Assembly: GCA_037954325.1 (NCBI GenBank)
Contig: JBBMNZ010000030.1
Span: 7,695,001 to 7,759,000 of the forward strand
Direction of reading: 5' to 3'
Origin: Fistularia commersonii
Taxonomy: Eukaryota; Chordata; Actinopteri; Syngnathiformes; Fistulariidae
DNA length: 64,000 nt
The notes under the pieces were generated by a model, which had not been told where the DNA came from, made no database searches, and saw only the letters and a list, made by a program, of their open reading frames with translations. Positions 1-14,400 of this stretch are shown in pieces. How positions within the stretch are numbered: position 1 is the first letter of the stretch; the number at the start of each line of letters is the position of its first letter. Both the position numbers and the translations under genes were made by a program.

Positions 1-599
1 GGCATAAATAACCCTGAAATACAGCAAGGTCCAAGTCTTCTGTTGAATAGATAAATAAATAAATACTTGTGCAGATGAAAAGGGCACTTGAATTTGAAGC
101 TGAGCTGAGAATGCCATCACCCTCCCTACGGGAGCAGCAGGGGTCAGTCTGGAGCAGAACTGACCATCGAGCCCATTTAAACAACTGGAGACAAATGAAA
201 AGGGCACATCAATTTAGAGGGAATGTGGGTGCAGCATCTCTTTCTCTGCGCGGTGGCCTCCCAGAGTGGTATATTAGACTGAAAGGGACTCGATGGGGGC
301 GAAGTACAGCACTAAATAATGAACTCCCAGGCAGTACAATTACTGAGGATAATGGTTTCCTACATCTTAACGCAGATGGAGTGTGTAGATTTGTGAGCGT
401 GTGTCTGGATGTTTGTATTTTGGTGCACTTTGCTTCTTTAAAGTACTCCCTGAGCAATTTTTCTACTGTTTATGTGCTCAAGGTGAGGATAATGTGAGCA
501 GGGAAGTGAAGTGTGATTAAGAAGTATACTTAGCCTGTCATCCCTGTCTGTGTGTGTGTGTGTGCGTGCGCGCATGTGTCTTTTGTTGATGCGACTTAC
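1..599 (-). other. elmo1: elmo1 intron after exon 14 (partial)
   Basis: No further elmo1 exon is seen. A TG/CG-rich run at 548-571 lies about 30-50 nt downstream of the exon 14 donor (CA-rich in the transcript). Two 20-odd-nt imperfect copies sharing ATGAAAAGGGCAC lie near 74 and 194. The open frames here do not resemble a protein family I know. Confidence 0.8.
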
Positions 600-708
600 G
601 AAGCTCGCCCACTTTCAAAATCTCACAGAGCATCTTCGTCAGTTCAATGCTGCTGCGGCCAAAAGGACACTCGTGCTTGTCTTCCCGACTGCTATTCTCC
701 AGAACAAT
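600..708 (-). CDS. elmo1: elmo1 coding exon 14 (residues 397-432, last exon in the window)
   Basis: Reads IVLENSSREDKHECPFGRSS then IELTKMLCEILKVGEL, identical to mammals as far as I recall, plus one C of the next codon (Pro expected). Acceptor GTTTTTAG, donor GTAAGT. The next exon (family sequence PSETCNDFHPMFF) is not found in 1-599, so the gene continues left of the window. Confidence 0.96.
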
Positions 709-2384
709 CTAAAAACACGAACAGAAAATAATTGAGACTCTGCAAATTAAACATTTCAGACAAACTGTATCCCCACCACACTTCAGCGTTTATATCATTT
801 GTCCATGCTCAAATTAAACTTTGATATGTTTACACTGGTTACTACAGGCCCTGATATAGCCATGTCTGCTGGCTGCTACACAACCCACAGATAATTGATT
901 CCTTCACAAAGAACGGTCTGTATCTTTAAATTCTGCTTTCCTGTCTTCCAGGTTAGATGCTCATGGAAGCGACCCAAGAATCTCCCTTTATCACTATATT
1001 TGACATTAGCCAAGCCTCTAGCTTCAACAGACGTAGACTTGATACTGTTGTCTCAGCGGGAGGTCTCTTTCTCTAGCTGTTCAAACCTTTAGTCATTCTT
1101 TTATCTTTTCTGACCCACTAAACAATCGTCCGGCAAGTCAAAAGGGAGCGATGGATTGTCAAACAGAAACAGCTCGCCGCTGATTTGGTGGATGACGGCA
1201 GCTTGACGTAAACTGGCCCATTAAGATCCCAATCATTTAACAGGTGATGATTTTATTTGGAGAAATTGGGGTTGTGCTATCTCCCCTCTGAATGCCTTTT
1301 ACAGACCATTTCTAACCATCATCCTTTTCACTCACTCACTGCCCTTTATTACTTTATGTATTTGTTGGGATTATTTCGTTACTAAACTGCCCATGTCTGT
1401 TATGCGTTACAAACACCTGGTTATATTTTTTTTTAACTTCACTGCATACAGGACAGCAAGAATTTCATTGTACAGGGAAACATGTTTCCTTACTGATGAA
1501 GAGCACATTGTGACCTTAAGACTGTGATGAAATTTTATCTGGGTTGTCAAATAAATTTGCAAAATTTATTCCACACCATTTAATTTGAAACAATAGGAGA
1601 GATAGTGTGAAATTTTTGCACAGAATTGTTACAGGTACTGCAGCCAAACAGGCTACAAGATGCAAACACTTCCAAAAGTAACTGGCTTATTGTTTACATT
1701 CTCAACTATCTATCAGGTGAATGAGAGCATTACTTATTTTGGACACAAGGGAAAACAATTCAGTATGTAACTTTTTTGGGGGTTCTTCTTTCAAAATATT
1801 TATTATTGTAATGCTCCTTTTAGTTACAGGAGGGCGCCAAGCTCGTACAAACGCGATCTGTACTTGTCAACAAGGGACTTACAGAGACATTAATCAGGTT
1901 ATGCGCGTTTCAGAATATGTTCAAGAGAAACAGCAGTGAAATGCTCAGGGAAGTTCATTTCACACACATTTTATCTTCCTCATGATTTAGAGATTAGGTC
2001 ATGAGACAGAAACCGCATTCACATCGCAAAAGAACACACTTGCGGGACTTGTGGATGCAGTGGCTCAATAGTTTTATGAGAACATATAAAATCACGAATA
2101 CGCACAGAGTGCTGGAAAGCCGCCAAGAGCTTACCCAACTAACATAATTACACACTCGGACACTCGATCAAAATTCAAAGGCAATAAAAACTGCAGTCGA
2201 ACGGAATCTGTCATATCTATCAGAGGTGTCATATCACACTGCTGCGCTACTCGCGGACTGAATCGTAAAGGGATTAAATCACACTGTTCAGGCTAAGCAA
2301 ATGTATGAAATGCGATTTTGGTGGAGTGATTATTTGGGGGCAAAGCAATGTCGACAGACTAGTGAATGAACTGCAGAGCAGGGA

Positions 2385-2421
<37 letters not shown>

Positions 2422-5400
2422 CACAGGCCCTCACCCTGATGTAGGCGTCCTGGTGATGTCTGGCAAAGTACAGCATGTTGTCCAGCGCCAACATGCCAGG
2501 AGGAATCTGCGTGAAATCCACAGCTGGATTCACATGGTTCTGAGAGGCAGACGAGGAGAGAGGGTTCATTCTTCGGGGGGAAACATTTTCCCTTTCCTCT
2601 TTTTTCCCCCAGTAAGCTAAGTTCCGCTTAGAGCAGTGTAACAAATCCATATTGAATGCTATCAAACTGTTTCAATATAAGGGACTTTTCTGCATTTTTT
2701 TTACATTGATCAAAGTATAAATATCAATTTAGAAAAAAAACAGAAGTGTCTCGGATTAAATAATACTAGCCTCAAAATTAAATGGTATCTGTGCAACAGT
2801 TACATTTGTGGACGATCAATGACCGCTAATACCTACAAATTAAAAAAAGATCATAGTGGGTACAAGATAAAGAGTATTTCTACCACTTCCAGCACTTTTT
2901 CTATACTTCTTGATCTATTCAATTCAATGTGTTACCAGCAGCTACATTAATGCTGAAGACAACTGCATTCAGGAAAAAACATTACAAATGTCCCTAAAAA
3001 ATAAGATCTACAGCCAAGTTATTCATTTTGGCTTTATTGACAATTAATTTTTGAAGATTGTAGCGTCCCTGCAAACGAATGCTTTTCATGCATCTTGAAA
3101 TCGAAAAAAAAAGGCTGCTTAACTCACACTGCTTGTAAACAGAGGCTTTCATTAAAAAGATCTTGATAATTGGCAATCAGAATATCCGACTTCTCTAAAA
3201 ATGCAATAACATAATTCAAGTCTATCATAAATTGTAGATTTTTTCAAAACTAACAGGTAACAAGTAAAAAAAAATAATAGAAGAGATTCTGCTTGACTTG
3301 AGAAGGGGGGAGCAGACGGCGAACAGAGGGGAAAAAATGAGAGAGGAATCAAGGACACTGAGATGAGGATCATCCGTAACGCTGCCTGACACGAGGCAAA
3401 CATTGGGACCCCGAACACAAGCTGACACTGAGGCACTTCGGGGCATCGCTGTCACTGGGACACATGAGGAAAAAGAAAACTCCCCAAACGCATGCTGTGA
3501 TCTCCATTTTAAGAACGCCCGATGCCATTGTAGCACAAGTCACGCCTACAGAATGGAGGTCTGCAAAGAAATATTATCAATGTCTGTGTTATTAGTACAG
3601 TGCGATGGCATGTGACTGGAGGCAGAGGGATTCCCTTTGTGCTCGTGCAAAGAAGGCAGCCGTGCCGGCCTTATCTTTGCAGAACACTGCAGCGGGGATG
3701 GGGAGGGGGCGAGCCAGCAGACAGCCCCAGGGCTTCGAACCGGCCGCAGTGGGTTTGGTGTGTTCTCAGACCTCATCTGGCGCAGCGCTTCGCTAACTAG
3801 TAAGGCTCTGACCTCGACAATAAACGTCCCCTGAATCTCCATGAGAACGTGGTTAGATGCAGTGCACGCACAAAAAGCTGCTTACCAAGTAAAAAATCAG
3901 CTTTAAAAGCATATCTGTTTGCATGTAGAATGTAACAAAGAATGTAACCAAAATTCTTTTAACGGCAACCATCAAAAAAGGGGATTTTAAGGGAAATTCC
4001 TCCTGATCTCGGGTTCACGGATACCAAACCAATGTAAATTGGAGGGGATCCATTTCATTGTCGACGCAAGTTCAAGTCAAAAAGGAAAACCGTATTGTAA
4101 TCAGAACTAACCAGATCTAACCTTGAATCAGGATTATATGAGAATAGTAAGAAGATCCTTGGAATCCGGATTGGGCTCCATGTTGTTAACACAGCATTTT
4201 AACCAGTCCTTCAAATGTCTCTATAGGTTTCTGTTAGCAAAGCCCACTTCTCCTTTAACAGTGCAGGCCTTTCCGGGGTGAAGGATGTTTAAACTCACAC
4301 GCCGATGCCTCTCCGACACACATGAGTCAGATTTGTGTTCGAGCATCCAGTGAGATCTTAAAATAATGACGTGACGCCTGCGCTGCAGGGGCCGGGCGTG
4401 TTGAATTGAAATAGATCTGCTGGGTGTGACGCTGACAACACTCGGAGGAAATACTTATTTTACACTTCAAATTTCCACTAGATGGAAGATGTCGGATAAA
4501 TAACCGGCTTAATTCTTCAGTGGCCTTCGCAGGTCTGCTCCATCACCTCATCGGGGTTTCCACCGCAGTCAACGAGCACCGTATCGGAGTGGCCTTGTCA
4601 CACATTAAGCAAGGTCAGACACTGACGTCTGTATATTTTGGAAATGGAGGAATATTGTGAGCTGGCGTGTGCGTCGCGGCGTGCAAAGCTGTCGACTCAC
4701 GATGAACCCGAGCTTCTTGTAGTCCCGGGTGTACATGGACTTTCTTTTCTCCATGCTGCCGCTGTTGTTGGGCTCGCACTCCACGTCGAAGGCAATTCTC
4801 CGTAGCTCGAAGATGATGTCCCTTTGAGCCTGTGCAAACAGAAAACAATTTTAAAAGTGCGTTTACTGGCCAACAGCCACTTTCTCAGCTGTTCTTAATC
4901 ACTTGGCAAGCCCAGTAATAACTGCTTTTGGAACCTGATCAGGAACAAATTGCCCACAAGCTGTTTAATAAAAGATAAATGAATGTTTACTTGCAGCAGG
5001 TCTGGAGTTTTGCTGCAGGTAATATTATTCTGAGCTTAAACACATCACCATGTCTGCCTGCTTGTTATTCTACATTGTTAATGCGTGTCCAAAGAAAACA
5101 AAATCAAGGATACAGCGCTTTTTTGGCCATGACCAGGACACACTTAGTAAAGTTCAATGATGAGGAGTTTCAATTTGCTTTTGCAAAACAGAAGCAAACA
5201 AATATTTATCTACTGTTTAACTGATATATCCAATAAAGTGTATACTTGTATAAGTAGCTTTGGGATGTTTTTAGCATGGAATGCCCCCTGTAGCTTCTTG
5301 GCATGCAGATATCATGGGTTCTTTGCAAACGCAAGTGGCAAGACAATGAAGGAGCACCCAGAATATCTGCTTATATGAATGCAACTCGAGCTGAGACGCT

Positions 5401-8400
5401 ACAGCAGCTCTTTCTGCTAAAAACATGGAATAAATCAAGGGAGCTGAATATAAATCATGTAAGTTGACTTTTCAAGCCAGGTTTTGGATTATCCCACACG
5501 AGCAGTATACAGACTGCTTAATCACTCACAGGGCGACCATTCATTTTATTCTTTGGGAGGGAGCTGTAAAGCTTTTTTTCCTTTCTGTGAAACTTTACAG
5601 GTGTTTCTGCTTAATAGCTATTTCACCACCTTTAATTAGCGGAGGATAACGCAGCTTCCATTTTGGAGAACTGAACATTTTGCTTGAACATTTAACACAA
5701 AGCCGCTTTAAACGTTTAAGCATCGCCCTCTTATTACAATATAGTTCCTGCTATTAAATCCACTCTTTGGTTTGTTAGTGACACGAGTCCTCGGCCCTCT
5801 CTCACCTGGTCCTGGGGGTCCATCTTGGTCATCATCCGGTCCTCCAGCAGGTTAAATGTGAGCACCTGCAGCACGTACAGCTGATGGGCCATCTCGTCGT
5901 TGATGGGTGTGGGGCTGCGGATCACGTTCTGCACGGTGTGAAGGGCAAAAGGAGCGTGGCGGTGGGAGGTTGAGAGCGGGTCGAAAGAAAAGAGGAAGAC
6001 CGAGGCGAGGGGACCGAGGGGGTTGGAAGTGCAAATACAAAACGAGGGTGCGAAGACATGTTCTTGAGTTTGAAAGGTGAGACATGGATTTCGGAGTCAA
6101 AAATAGCAAGGGAGAGCACGAGGATTTGCAAGACAATGCTTGGGATTAGAAAGTGCAAGTAGGATACACAGGAGAGGGAGATATAGGATTTCACAGGACG
6201 GCGAAGAAAAGTAGAGGGCAAGCAAGTGGGACTGTGGCAGGGGTGGCGGGTGTTTTTTTCCATTCCGATACGACCCCAGTGGCTGGGATAACACCCGAAC
6301 GGAGATGGAGGCAGACGCATACTGAGGCGAAGGGGACAGCTGGAGATATAAAGTGCAGGGTTTCTGCGAGACTCACGCTGAGGATGATGGAGCGGAGCTG
6401 TTTCTGGGCGAGGATGTGAGCCATTTCCTGCAGGGAGAAAGGCGAGGGGAGAGGGGAGCAACGTGACTTACATATACAAACAGGGTACATGCAGTCTTCG
6501 GGCTGTTTACATTAATATGAAGAAACTACCAGAGGTGTAGCTAAGCCACTGTTTTGAAGTCCTGAGTTCAGTTCCAAATATCACCGGGTGTGATTCTGGA
6601 TGCCTTCTTTTTACAGAATGTATTCTTGTGTTGGTTTTCTTTTTTTTTATTATTTACCTTTTTGGTGACTTTTTAAAGGAATACTACTTTGTCGTTTTTG
6701 ACTTCAAGTCTGTAACATCACAAGACTCGAATTTGAGCAAAGTCCCCGGTCATTTGGGTTTTAACTGAAGTGACTGAATGTCTCTTCAGTCAGACTCTAG
6801 TCCAAATCATGTGACTTGAGCCCACACCGCTGCAAAATACAAATAAACTGCAGCAAAACTGGGAAAAAAGGGGGGGGCAGGTTGCAAAAGTATATGAAAA
6901 AGAACATCGCAAATGATAGCACTTAGTCTAATTGATGGGCTAATTTTCCTCTACAGTGCAAACTACAAAGTGTGCTAATCAAGGGTGCACTTACTGTCAG
7001 GGGACAATTTAGGATGTCCACAATGTGCTCATCAAACTACCATACCGTGTGCAGCGAAGAAACAGGGTCAGAAACAGAGAGACAGAGAGGGTGAGTGAGT
7101 GAGGGAATGTGGAACAACAAAAAAAAAAAAAACCTGAGATGAGTTTAAAAAAAAAAAAAAAGAAAAAAAAAAAAAAGAAAAGAAATCCAGTCAGCAGTGC
7201 AGCTTGTGGAAGGAGGTAGGTGGGGGGCGGATCAGGACAGGAGAGTGGTGAGAGACCGGGGATCATTAAAGAAGCTTTTACCCCACACACACACTCACAA
7301 CTGTCTGCGTTTCGAGACACGCCACTCGAAATATGGCCTTCCACGTTCATACTGTGTCGTCTGCTATCATTGAGGAAAAGAGCTCGACATGATGAAGGTC
7401 TGCTGTCAAACAACCTGCTTTAAACACTCTTCAAAACACATTCCGCTCCTGGACGAATGGAGACAACCTCACTTGGACAACCGAATTGCTCGACATTTCT
7501 TCCGAGCGAACACCTGAGCGAGTAGCAGTTAAGGGTTACAACTTTGGTCCGAACGGTGGGGAACTACAACAGCTGACTAAGTATGCGGGCGCACTCTGCT
7601 GCTGATTTCTGCATGGCGTGTCGTCGGCTTAGCATGCTGCATGGGAGGAAGCCTCGTGTTGGCATCATTCATTATTAAGGCACATCTCTGGGCCCTGTGG
7701 TGCTGATGCAGGGGATCGTGGGTATCGTACCGGGGCAGAGCGTGACAGAGGTGAGCTGCTGGGGATGAATTATTGGTCACTCTTTAAAAAGTAGAGAAGG
7801 GTGGAAATTAAAATACGTGGAAGATGGAGGGTGACGATCACAATAACACACTTATTTTGAAACAATGTTACAGCATAGAAATACAAATATAACAACAGAC
7901 AGCATCATGAAATGTCATACAGTGACAATGTTTGTGCGTGTGAGTGCGTGCGTGTGTGCGTGCCGCCTTACCTGTCTCTTCTCCTCAGGAGCTTTGAGGA
8001 AGAGGGCGTTGATGACCGCGATGGTGTAGGTTTGAATGTCCTGGTCTGTCCTGCAGGTGGAAACAAAAGATCATCATCATTAGCCATAGGAGAAAACAGT
8101 TTATCATTGTTGCTCACATGGTTTTAATGGCATTTTTCGGTATGCAACACACAGAGGGACACACACACACACAGATCACACACTGCAGGTCCATCCGCTC
8201 ACCCCTGAAGATGTGGGATGAGCTGTCCAATCGTGATCTCTTGCGCCACCTTGTGGTACAGGTCCTGGCTGTTGAGCACCATGGACTCCAGGATGGCCAG
8301 TGAGCGCTGCAGCACTGCCGTGTCCATGGCCGACTTGTTGACATAGCTGGCGATCTGAAGACGCAACAGAGTGGGACAAATCAAATAGTCTGTGTTTATC

Positions 8401-11400
8401 ACAGTTTGTAAAAGGAGCTTTACGGACTAGTGCATACCACAAAAGACATGTAGGCTTTATTTACGACAGAGGGATTTATACGTTTTATTCTGCTTTCAAG
8501 CACCAGCAGCACAAATGCACTGATGTGACAGCAGAATTTCAAGTTCACTTGGCAGGATTTGTTCTCTTAGTTGCTTTTGAGCCAAGTTGATCCCGACAAC
8601 AATAATATCTCTTACATGCTCTGGACTGAAATTTCATAGGAGATGCAAGTGGGAGCAAAGTTAGTGAGAATCTGGAAAAGAATGAACAGGATCCAAAATA
8701 CAAGAAAAGCTATTTAACTAAATAGAATCTTCTCAATATGAAGAAAAGAAAAACTAGCACAAAAAAAAACTTGAGACTACTAATCAATCAACTAAATACA
8801 ACTGGAATAAATCAGACCATAAAATAATGAAAAAAATATTAAAAGAAAAGTGGTGGGAGAAATGTAGCTGCTTCATATTAAATTGCATCTTAGAGTGAGA
8901 TCAGAGTTGACATGCCAGTACTTTTCTGAATAAATAAATGAAATCCAAAGAAAACATTTTAAACACAAGACACTGAAAATGAAAGAGGAAAAAAAAAGCA
9001 AGTTTAAATGATTGGGGAAACAGATACACTTGCAAATGTGTCAACAGACACTAAACACAAAAGGCGTTTTCCAAATGCTGGTGTTTAAATATATGGCGTA
9101 CTTGGCGCACTGTGTTTGACCTGTATGAATGCAGTAATAATGACAAGCGGATAAAACTAAAAATCATGGAGAATTAGCTCAACCCTACATTTTGTTACTA
9201 CATTACCTCAGGATTGTAAATATAATCAGAGCCCTGTTCAGTGAGGTGTTATTTGGCTGACCTTTTTGATGAAAGCCACAGAAAACGTGTCCCAGGAGAC
9301 GATGCCGTGGTCCATCAGCTCCACAAAGGCCGTAAGAGTGAAGGACAGCAGGTCGCCAAAACTAGGATCAACACAAACACACACACATACACACACACAC
9401 ACGATAGGAAACTTCTCTCCTGGCAAATGGGCAGAGTGTGTAGCCGCAAAGCCCAGATGGCTTGGAACATAAAGAGAAATGAGCAGCCAGCGGAGAAGAA
9501 CAGGGGAGCGGGACAGAGGAACATAAGTCCGACGCCGACACCAGACTGGTTGGAAGGAAAGGCAGGAAAAACAAAAGTGGTTTGCAGCGCCGTGCACACA
9601 GAAGGGTCTTGGAGAGACAGCGGGGGCCGTCAGAGGGCCAGCGGTGGCCGGGCAGCGCAGAGCAGGAGTCAGTCAGGACCGGAAAGCTACATCATGAGAG
9701 TGAAATCATGCAGCTACACAAAGATTAACCACGCTGCCAGAATCACAGGAGGCAAAGCGTCACTTGACGGAGCGGTTTCATCCCAGGCTCATCGCAGGCC
9801 CGACTTCACCACTAATCATTCATGACTCGGAGTCAGCGATGAAAGAAGTTTCAGCAGCATTTAACTTACAAAACAAATACCGCGGAGTGACTCTTGGCTG
9901 TAACCAGAGCGTCGGCTGATTCATGGCTTCGATCGGTTCTACAATGCTGACCTCTGCTGTCTAATGTTTGCACAATCAGGAGGTTCCTCGCAAACCTAAC
10001 GAAAAGCCTGTGGCTATAGATCGGCCACATTGCAACGTGTTTCCGTTTCACTGTCCAAGATTGTTTAAAGCGATTTCTCCAAGGAAATCAAAGGTAGTTT
10101 GTATAAGTCCTCAGAGTAAACCCTTGCTGACTTTAAGGCAATTTGTCAGCAGATTCTTTCTCGACCACAAGTGCATTGGGGGCGAGGACGTGTCGCGACA
10201 ACTGGTCTTTGCTCGGGAAGCCCTGTTCTTGAATGTTCTCTTTAATGTTCCACATATCGATGCATATACGTTTTTTTTTTTAAAAGAACATACTGGAATT
10301 TTGATCATTTTCCAATTCAAAAAAGAAATGCAACCGATAAACTGGATGAATCTACTTCACACAGACAAATTAAAGACAACAGGGAGCGTCATGGGTCGGC
10401 ATTGCTGCATGTTCAGTGATTAGTGAAGAGCCGACTGCAGATTCAGTGACCTACAGTTGAAAGATGGAAGAGGCTTATGCAAAAGGGCGCTGGGCTTTTT
10501 AACTGACGCGGACACGGAAGGATGCTGATAGTGGGAGAGAGGCAGAATTATAAATAGCATGAGAAGAGTCACTCATTGATGGATGACGTTCCTGTGGCAA
10601 TGGAATCTACTGGCTAATGATGTTAAAGAGAAGGTGAAGTGGTGAGGGAAAAAAAAAAAATCCCTTACCGGAACCCCACACCTTCAAGACAACCAAGATT
10701 TAATTCATGGAGGAAGGAGCTCAAAGAAATAAGATGTTTACTTAAGTCCAACAGTTAACCGGTGAAGAAAATAGACTGTTTATTGATTATTTCGGTTTTC
10801 ACTGTTTGAATTAAATCTTGGTCTCCTTTCAGCTGATGCACTGAACAAATAATTTCATTTTGTTGCCCAAAACCACATGCAGAAAGTAAAGTGGAAGCCT
10901 GAAAGCCAGTTATTGACACGTGATTTCCCATAAGGCACTGGGCCACAGTCTTAATCATGCAGACATGGCCAGCAGGTTAGCGACAGCTTGATGTTACCCT
11001 TCTGAGGGGCGGGGCTTACCAGGGCTTCATTATCTTCTGTAGTTTCTGATACCGCCTGCAAAGATTTGAGAAACTTTGGAGTCAAAGGAATGAAACAGTC
11101 AAAGGAAACCATTTGGTGGAGCAAAAACACAATGAGACATTACCTGTGAGAGAAACCATGGGAAACTTAATTAATTCATCAGGGTCCATTTCTTCTAAAA
11201 TGTGCTTTTCTTTTTTTTTTTTCATCAAATTAAACACCGGGTATAAACAAAATAATAATACGGTAATAAAATTCTGCTTGGATAAAAACATTGAAATAAC
11301 AATGTTTTCTTTTTCAAGTGTAAATGTATGCAAATAACAAAAATCTGATAATGTCAGTCATACTGCTCAGCCCTGATTTTTTTTTCCTTCTTTTAAACCA

Positions 11401-14400
11401 CTGAGGAAAAAGCAGACTATTTTGAAGTGAGAATAATGGCGGCTGATACACAGCCTTCCGAGATAATTCAATCGAAAGTCGGCTCCGAGCTTTAGAGTTA
11501 GTGTCTACGGCTCACACATGGCTGGACTCTCTGTTCCTCCTAATCTGAACTTTTCTCCGTTTGACTGTCATTTGAAAACCGGCCTGTCTATCCTCTCACA
11601 CGTCCCGATACGCCCTGACACCTTCACTCCTGTTTAACCTTCCACTCTGGGAAAAATAACAAAAGTCCTCAAGTCCCCTCTCTGGAAGCTGGAACATCCC
11701 GGAGCAGGAACAGAGCCGTCCGGCTTCATCTCCCCTTTGAGACATTAATTATGGTTATGTAATATGGAGAGGATGTATTCAGACGCTTCTCTCTTGTGGT
11801 TACCTCATATTCTGACTATCATGGTTATTATGGACTGTTGCTGTCTGCCTGTAAGTCTCACTTTCAGGAAACATTTCAAAAAGACTTTGTGACGAGTTGG
11901 TTTCAGACTGATAAGGACACTTTTCAATAACATTGCTGGGGTTTGAATCGGGTCACATGGCCCTGAACGCGCAGGTAAAATATGATGTCATTCAGTAGAG
12001 GTGGGAGCCTACAGTTCACCACGAAAGATTTTTAAATATTTATTTTGTGACATCTGTAAGTATATCTACGTTTTAAAGTGAAGCTGAATTGGCGTCGCAC
12101 GGAGTTGCCGCATGTCTTAGATCCTCGTCTTGTGTTTCTATTCTATTTTAAATAGGGCATGAAGTTTTACCTAGTTTGTTTTTATTTTCTCTGTAATCTT
12201 TGTATGGCATCCAAGTTAAGACTGTGAGATCATACATATTTCGTTGACAAATCTACAGGGAGCATTGTTGACATGTGTTTCTTTCATTTGAATACAAAAT
12301 TTACATTAAAATGTGATCATATTGATTGTACAGTGACAAAAAATATATACAATCAAGCACAATGAAAGTTTTAGCACCAAAGTCTATTACCATGCCTTCC
12401 TGCTAGAAGTATTAGGTTTGTAATGGTGATAAAACAACACTAATACTACTAGCAAAAAGGAGTCAGTGAGTGGGTCCCTATAGAACAGCAGTGAGGAACC
12501 TATGGCTCGCGAGCCACATATGGCTCTTCCTGTGACGGTATATGGCTCCCATGCAATTTTGAGTTGAAAAAAAAAAAAAAAAAAAAAATCAGTTTTTGAA
12601 CTGATTTTAAAATACTTGTGATATGTCTTCATAATGCTGTGTCATATTTCACGGATCACCCGTTAGTCGGGTCGGGAACCAATGGCTCCGAGCACATGCG
12701 GGTCATTGTGAAGGCGAAGAAATCAATTTTATCATAGCCAACTAGTTTATCCGCTTTAACCCTTGTAACGGAAAAGATGGCAAAAATGAAAAAAACAATT
12801 ATTACCACGCACTCAAGGCCGGGTGGACAGAGGAATTTACATCTGGATCTGCGCTATGACTAATATGCAATGATCAAATTGCATCGATGAAACGGTCGAC
12901 GGCACTTCGAACATATCCATGCAGCACCAGAGGTCGCATTAAAAGTAAGACATACCGGTAATTAATTTATTATATGTTAAAAATACTATATGGCTCTCAA
13001 TGAAATATATTAAGAATTTTTTGGCTTCTATAGCTCCCAGTAAAAAGACTCCTGCCCCCTGCTATGGAAGCTGATCGGACTGTAGTTTACTAAAATGGCC
13101 GATAGAAGGCGCCCTCTGCCGCGCCGCCCCAGCAGCTGGAGTCTGCCAGCTGATTTCCACATGAAAACAATGGAGCATCTCTGGCAGCAGCTTTGGATCT
13201 CAGCGGCTCTGCCCTTCAGAGGCTCCGGATCTGAGACTTGAATAATTACAGCGTCCTGAGTTGGCTTGCAGGAGTGCTATCGAGTGTGTGTCTGTGTGTT
13301 AGACTGCATTTAAGACACTGATACATATCGCAGTGTGTGCGTGCACGTGTGTGTTTCATAAGCTCCTTATGTTGAGATGAAAATGCTTGCTGCAGTGCCT
13401 CTCTCTCTCACTCCCCCGCAACAGCACACACAGACACACAATCCAAAAAAGTTTCAAACTCTTCACAGCTAAATAAATGACTTAAATGGAATCTAAATGA
13501 AAAAGGGTTTCATAAAAGAGTAGGGAGCAGAAGGGCAAGTAGAGGATGGACCGGGGTCATGATGTGCTAATTTGAGTTATATAAATGGTATTCAAAAATG
13601 AGCAATAACATGAAGAGGGCTAAATGATTCCCTCTCAAACGGCAAGAATGCTTCCTCGTTCGCAGAAACAGGAGAGCTGAAGGAGACCTCTCTTGTTGGA
13701 TTAAATAACCGAGTGGCGCTCAAATTTCCAACAGTTCGCTGACTTTATGTGAGGCTCATCAGGGGAGGGTTTTTCCATTGAAACGGTTTATGAAATTCAC
13801 TCAAGGGCGGTAGTGTGAGTGTCTGTGTGTGTGTCGGAGTGACATGGTCAAACTTTAAATCCTGAATCTGCTCTGAAAGTCACAGTGCGCTTGTCTGTAA
13901 CAGTCTGGATCTAAAGCGAGGACACAAAAAGCATTAACTTATGTCACTAAATGTGTTGAGAAGCTTCATGGTGCTGAATATAATCCAAAGGCATCTATCT
14001 ATTGCTTAATTCTACTTTATATATTTAAAAATATATTTCAATTTCATATGCTTATCTGTCCTAAAATGGTTACTGGATAAAGGGAGAGCTTATTGCAGAA
14101 ATAGACACACTTCGTTGAAAAGAGTGATTTGTTTAAGTATATTATTTGTTGAACGAGTGACAATTTTTTGTTACACGTTATGTTTCCAATTAAACTCAGC
14201 TCTGGTGGTTGTTTTTCTGTTTGATAGGCGATGACCTTGTTTACGATACAAGCGGGCCACCTTTTAATTCCCCGTTTTGCTCTTGGTTGAAAAAGATGAC
14301 TCATGAGACTTGAACGAGGAGAAAAAAAAAAAAATGAACATGTAGTTGATTTCTGCCTCCTTTCCAGTTTGCTTCAAGTCCACTGGCAATCTGTTTTCAC

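Noticed and set aside
5922..6490. Long minus-strand frames in intron 10 (up to 179 codons)
   Set aside because: The CT-rich transcript strand lacks stops by composition. The frames run through true splice sites and differ from the elmo1 frame, apart from exon 10 itself.
9241..9825. 194-codon plus-strand frame
   Set aside because: It is the antisense of elmo1 exon 7 plus intron and a CA repeat; the composition is repeat-like and no domain is visible.
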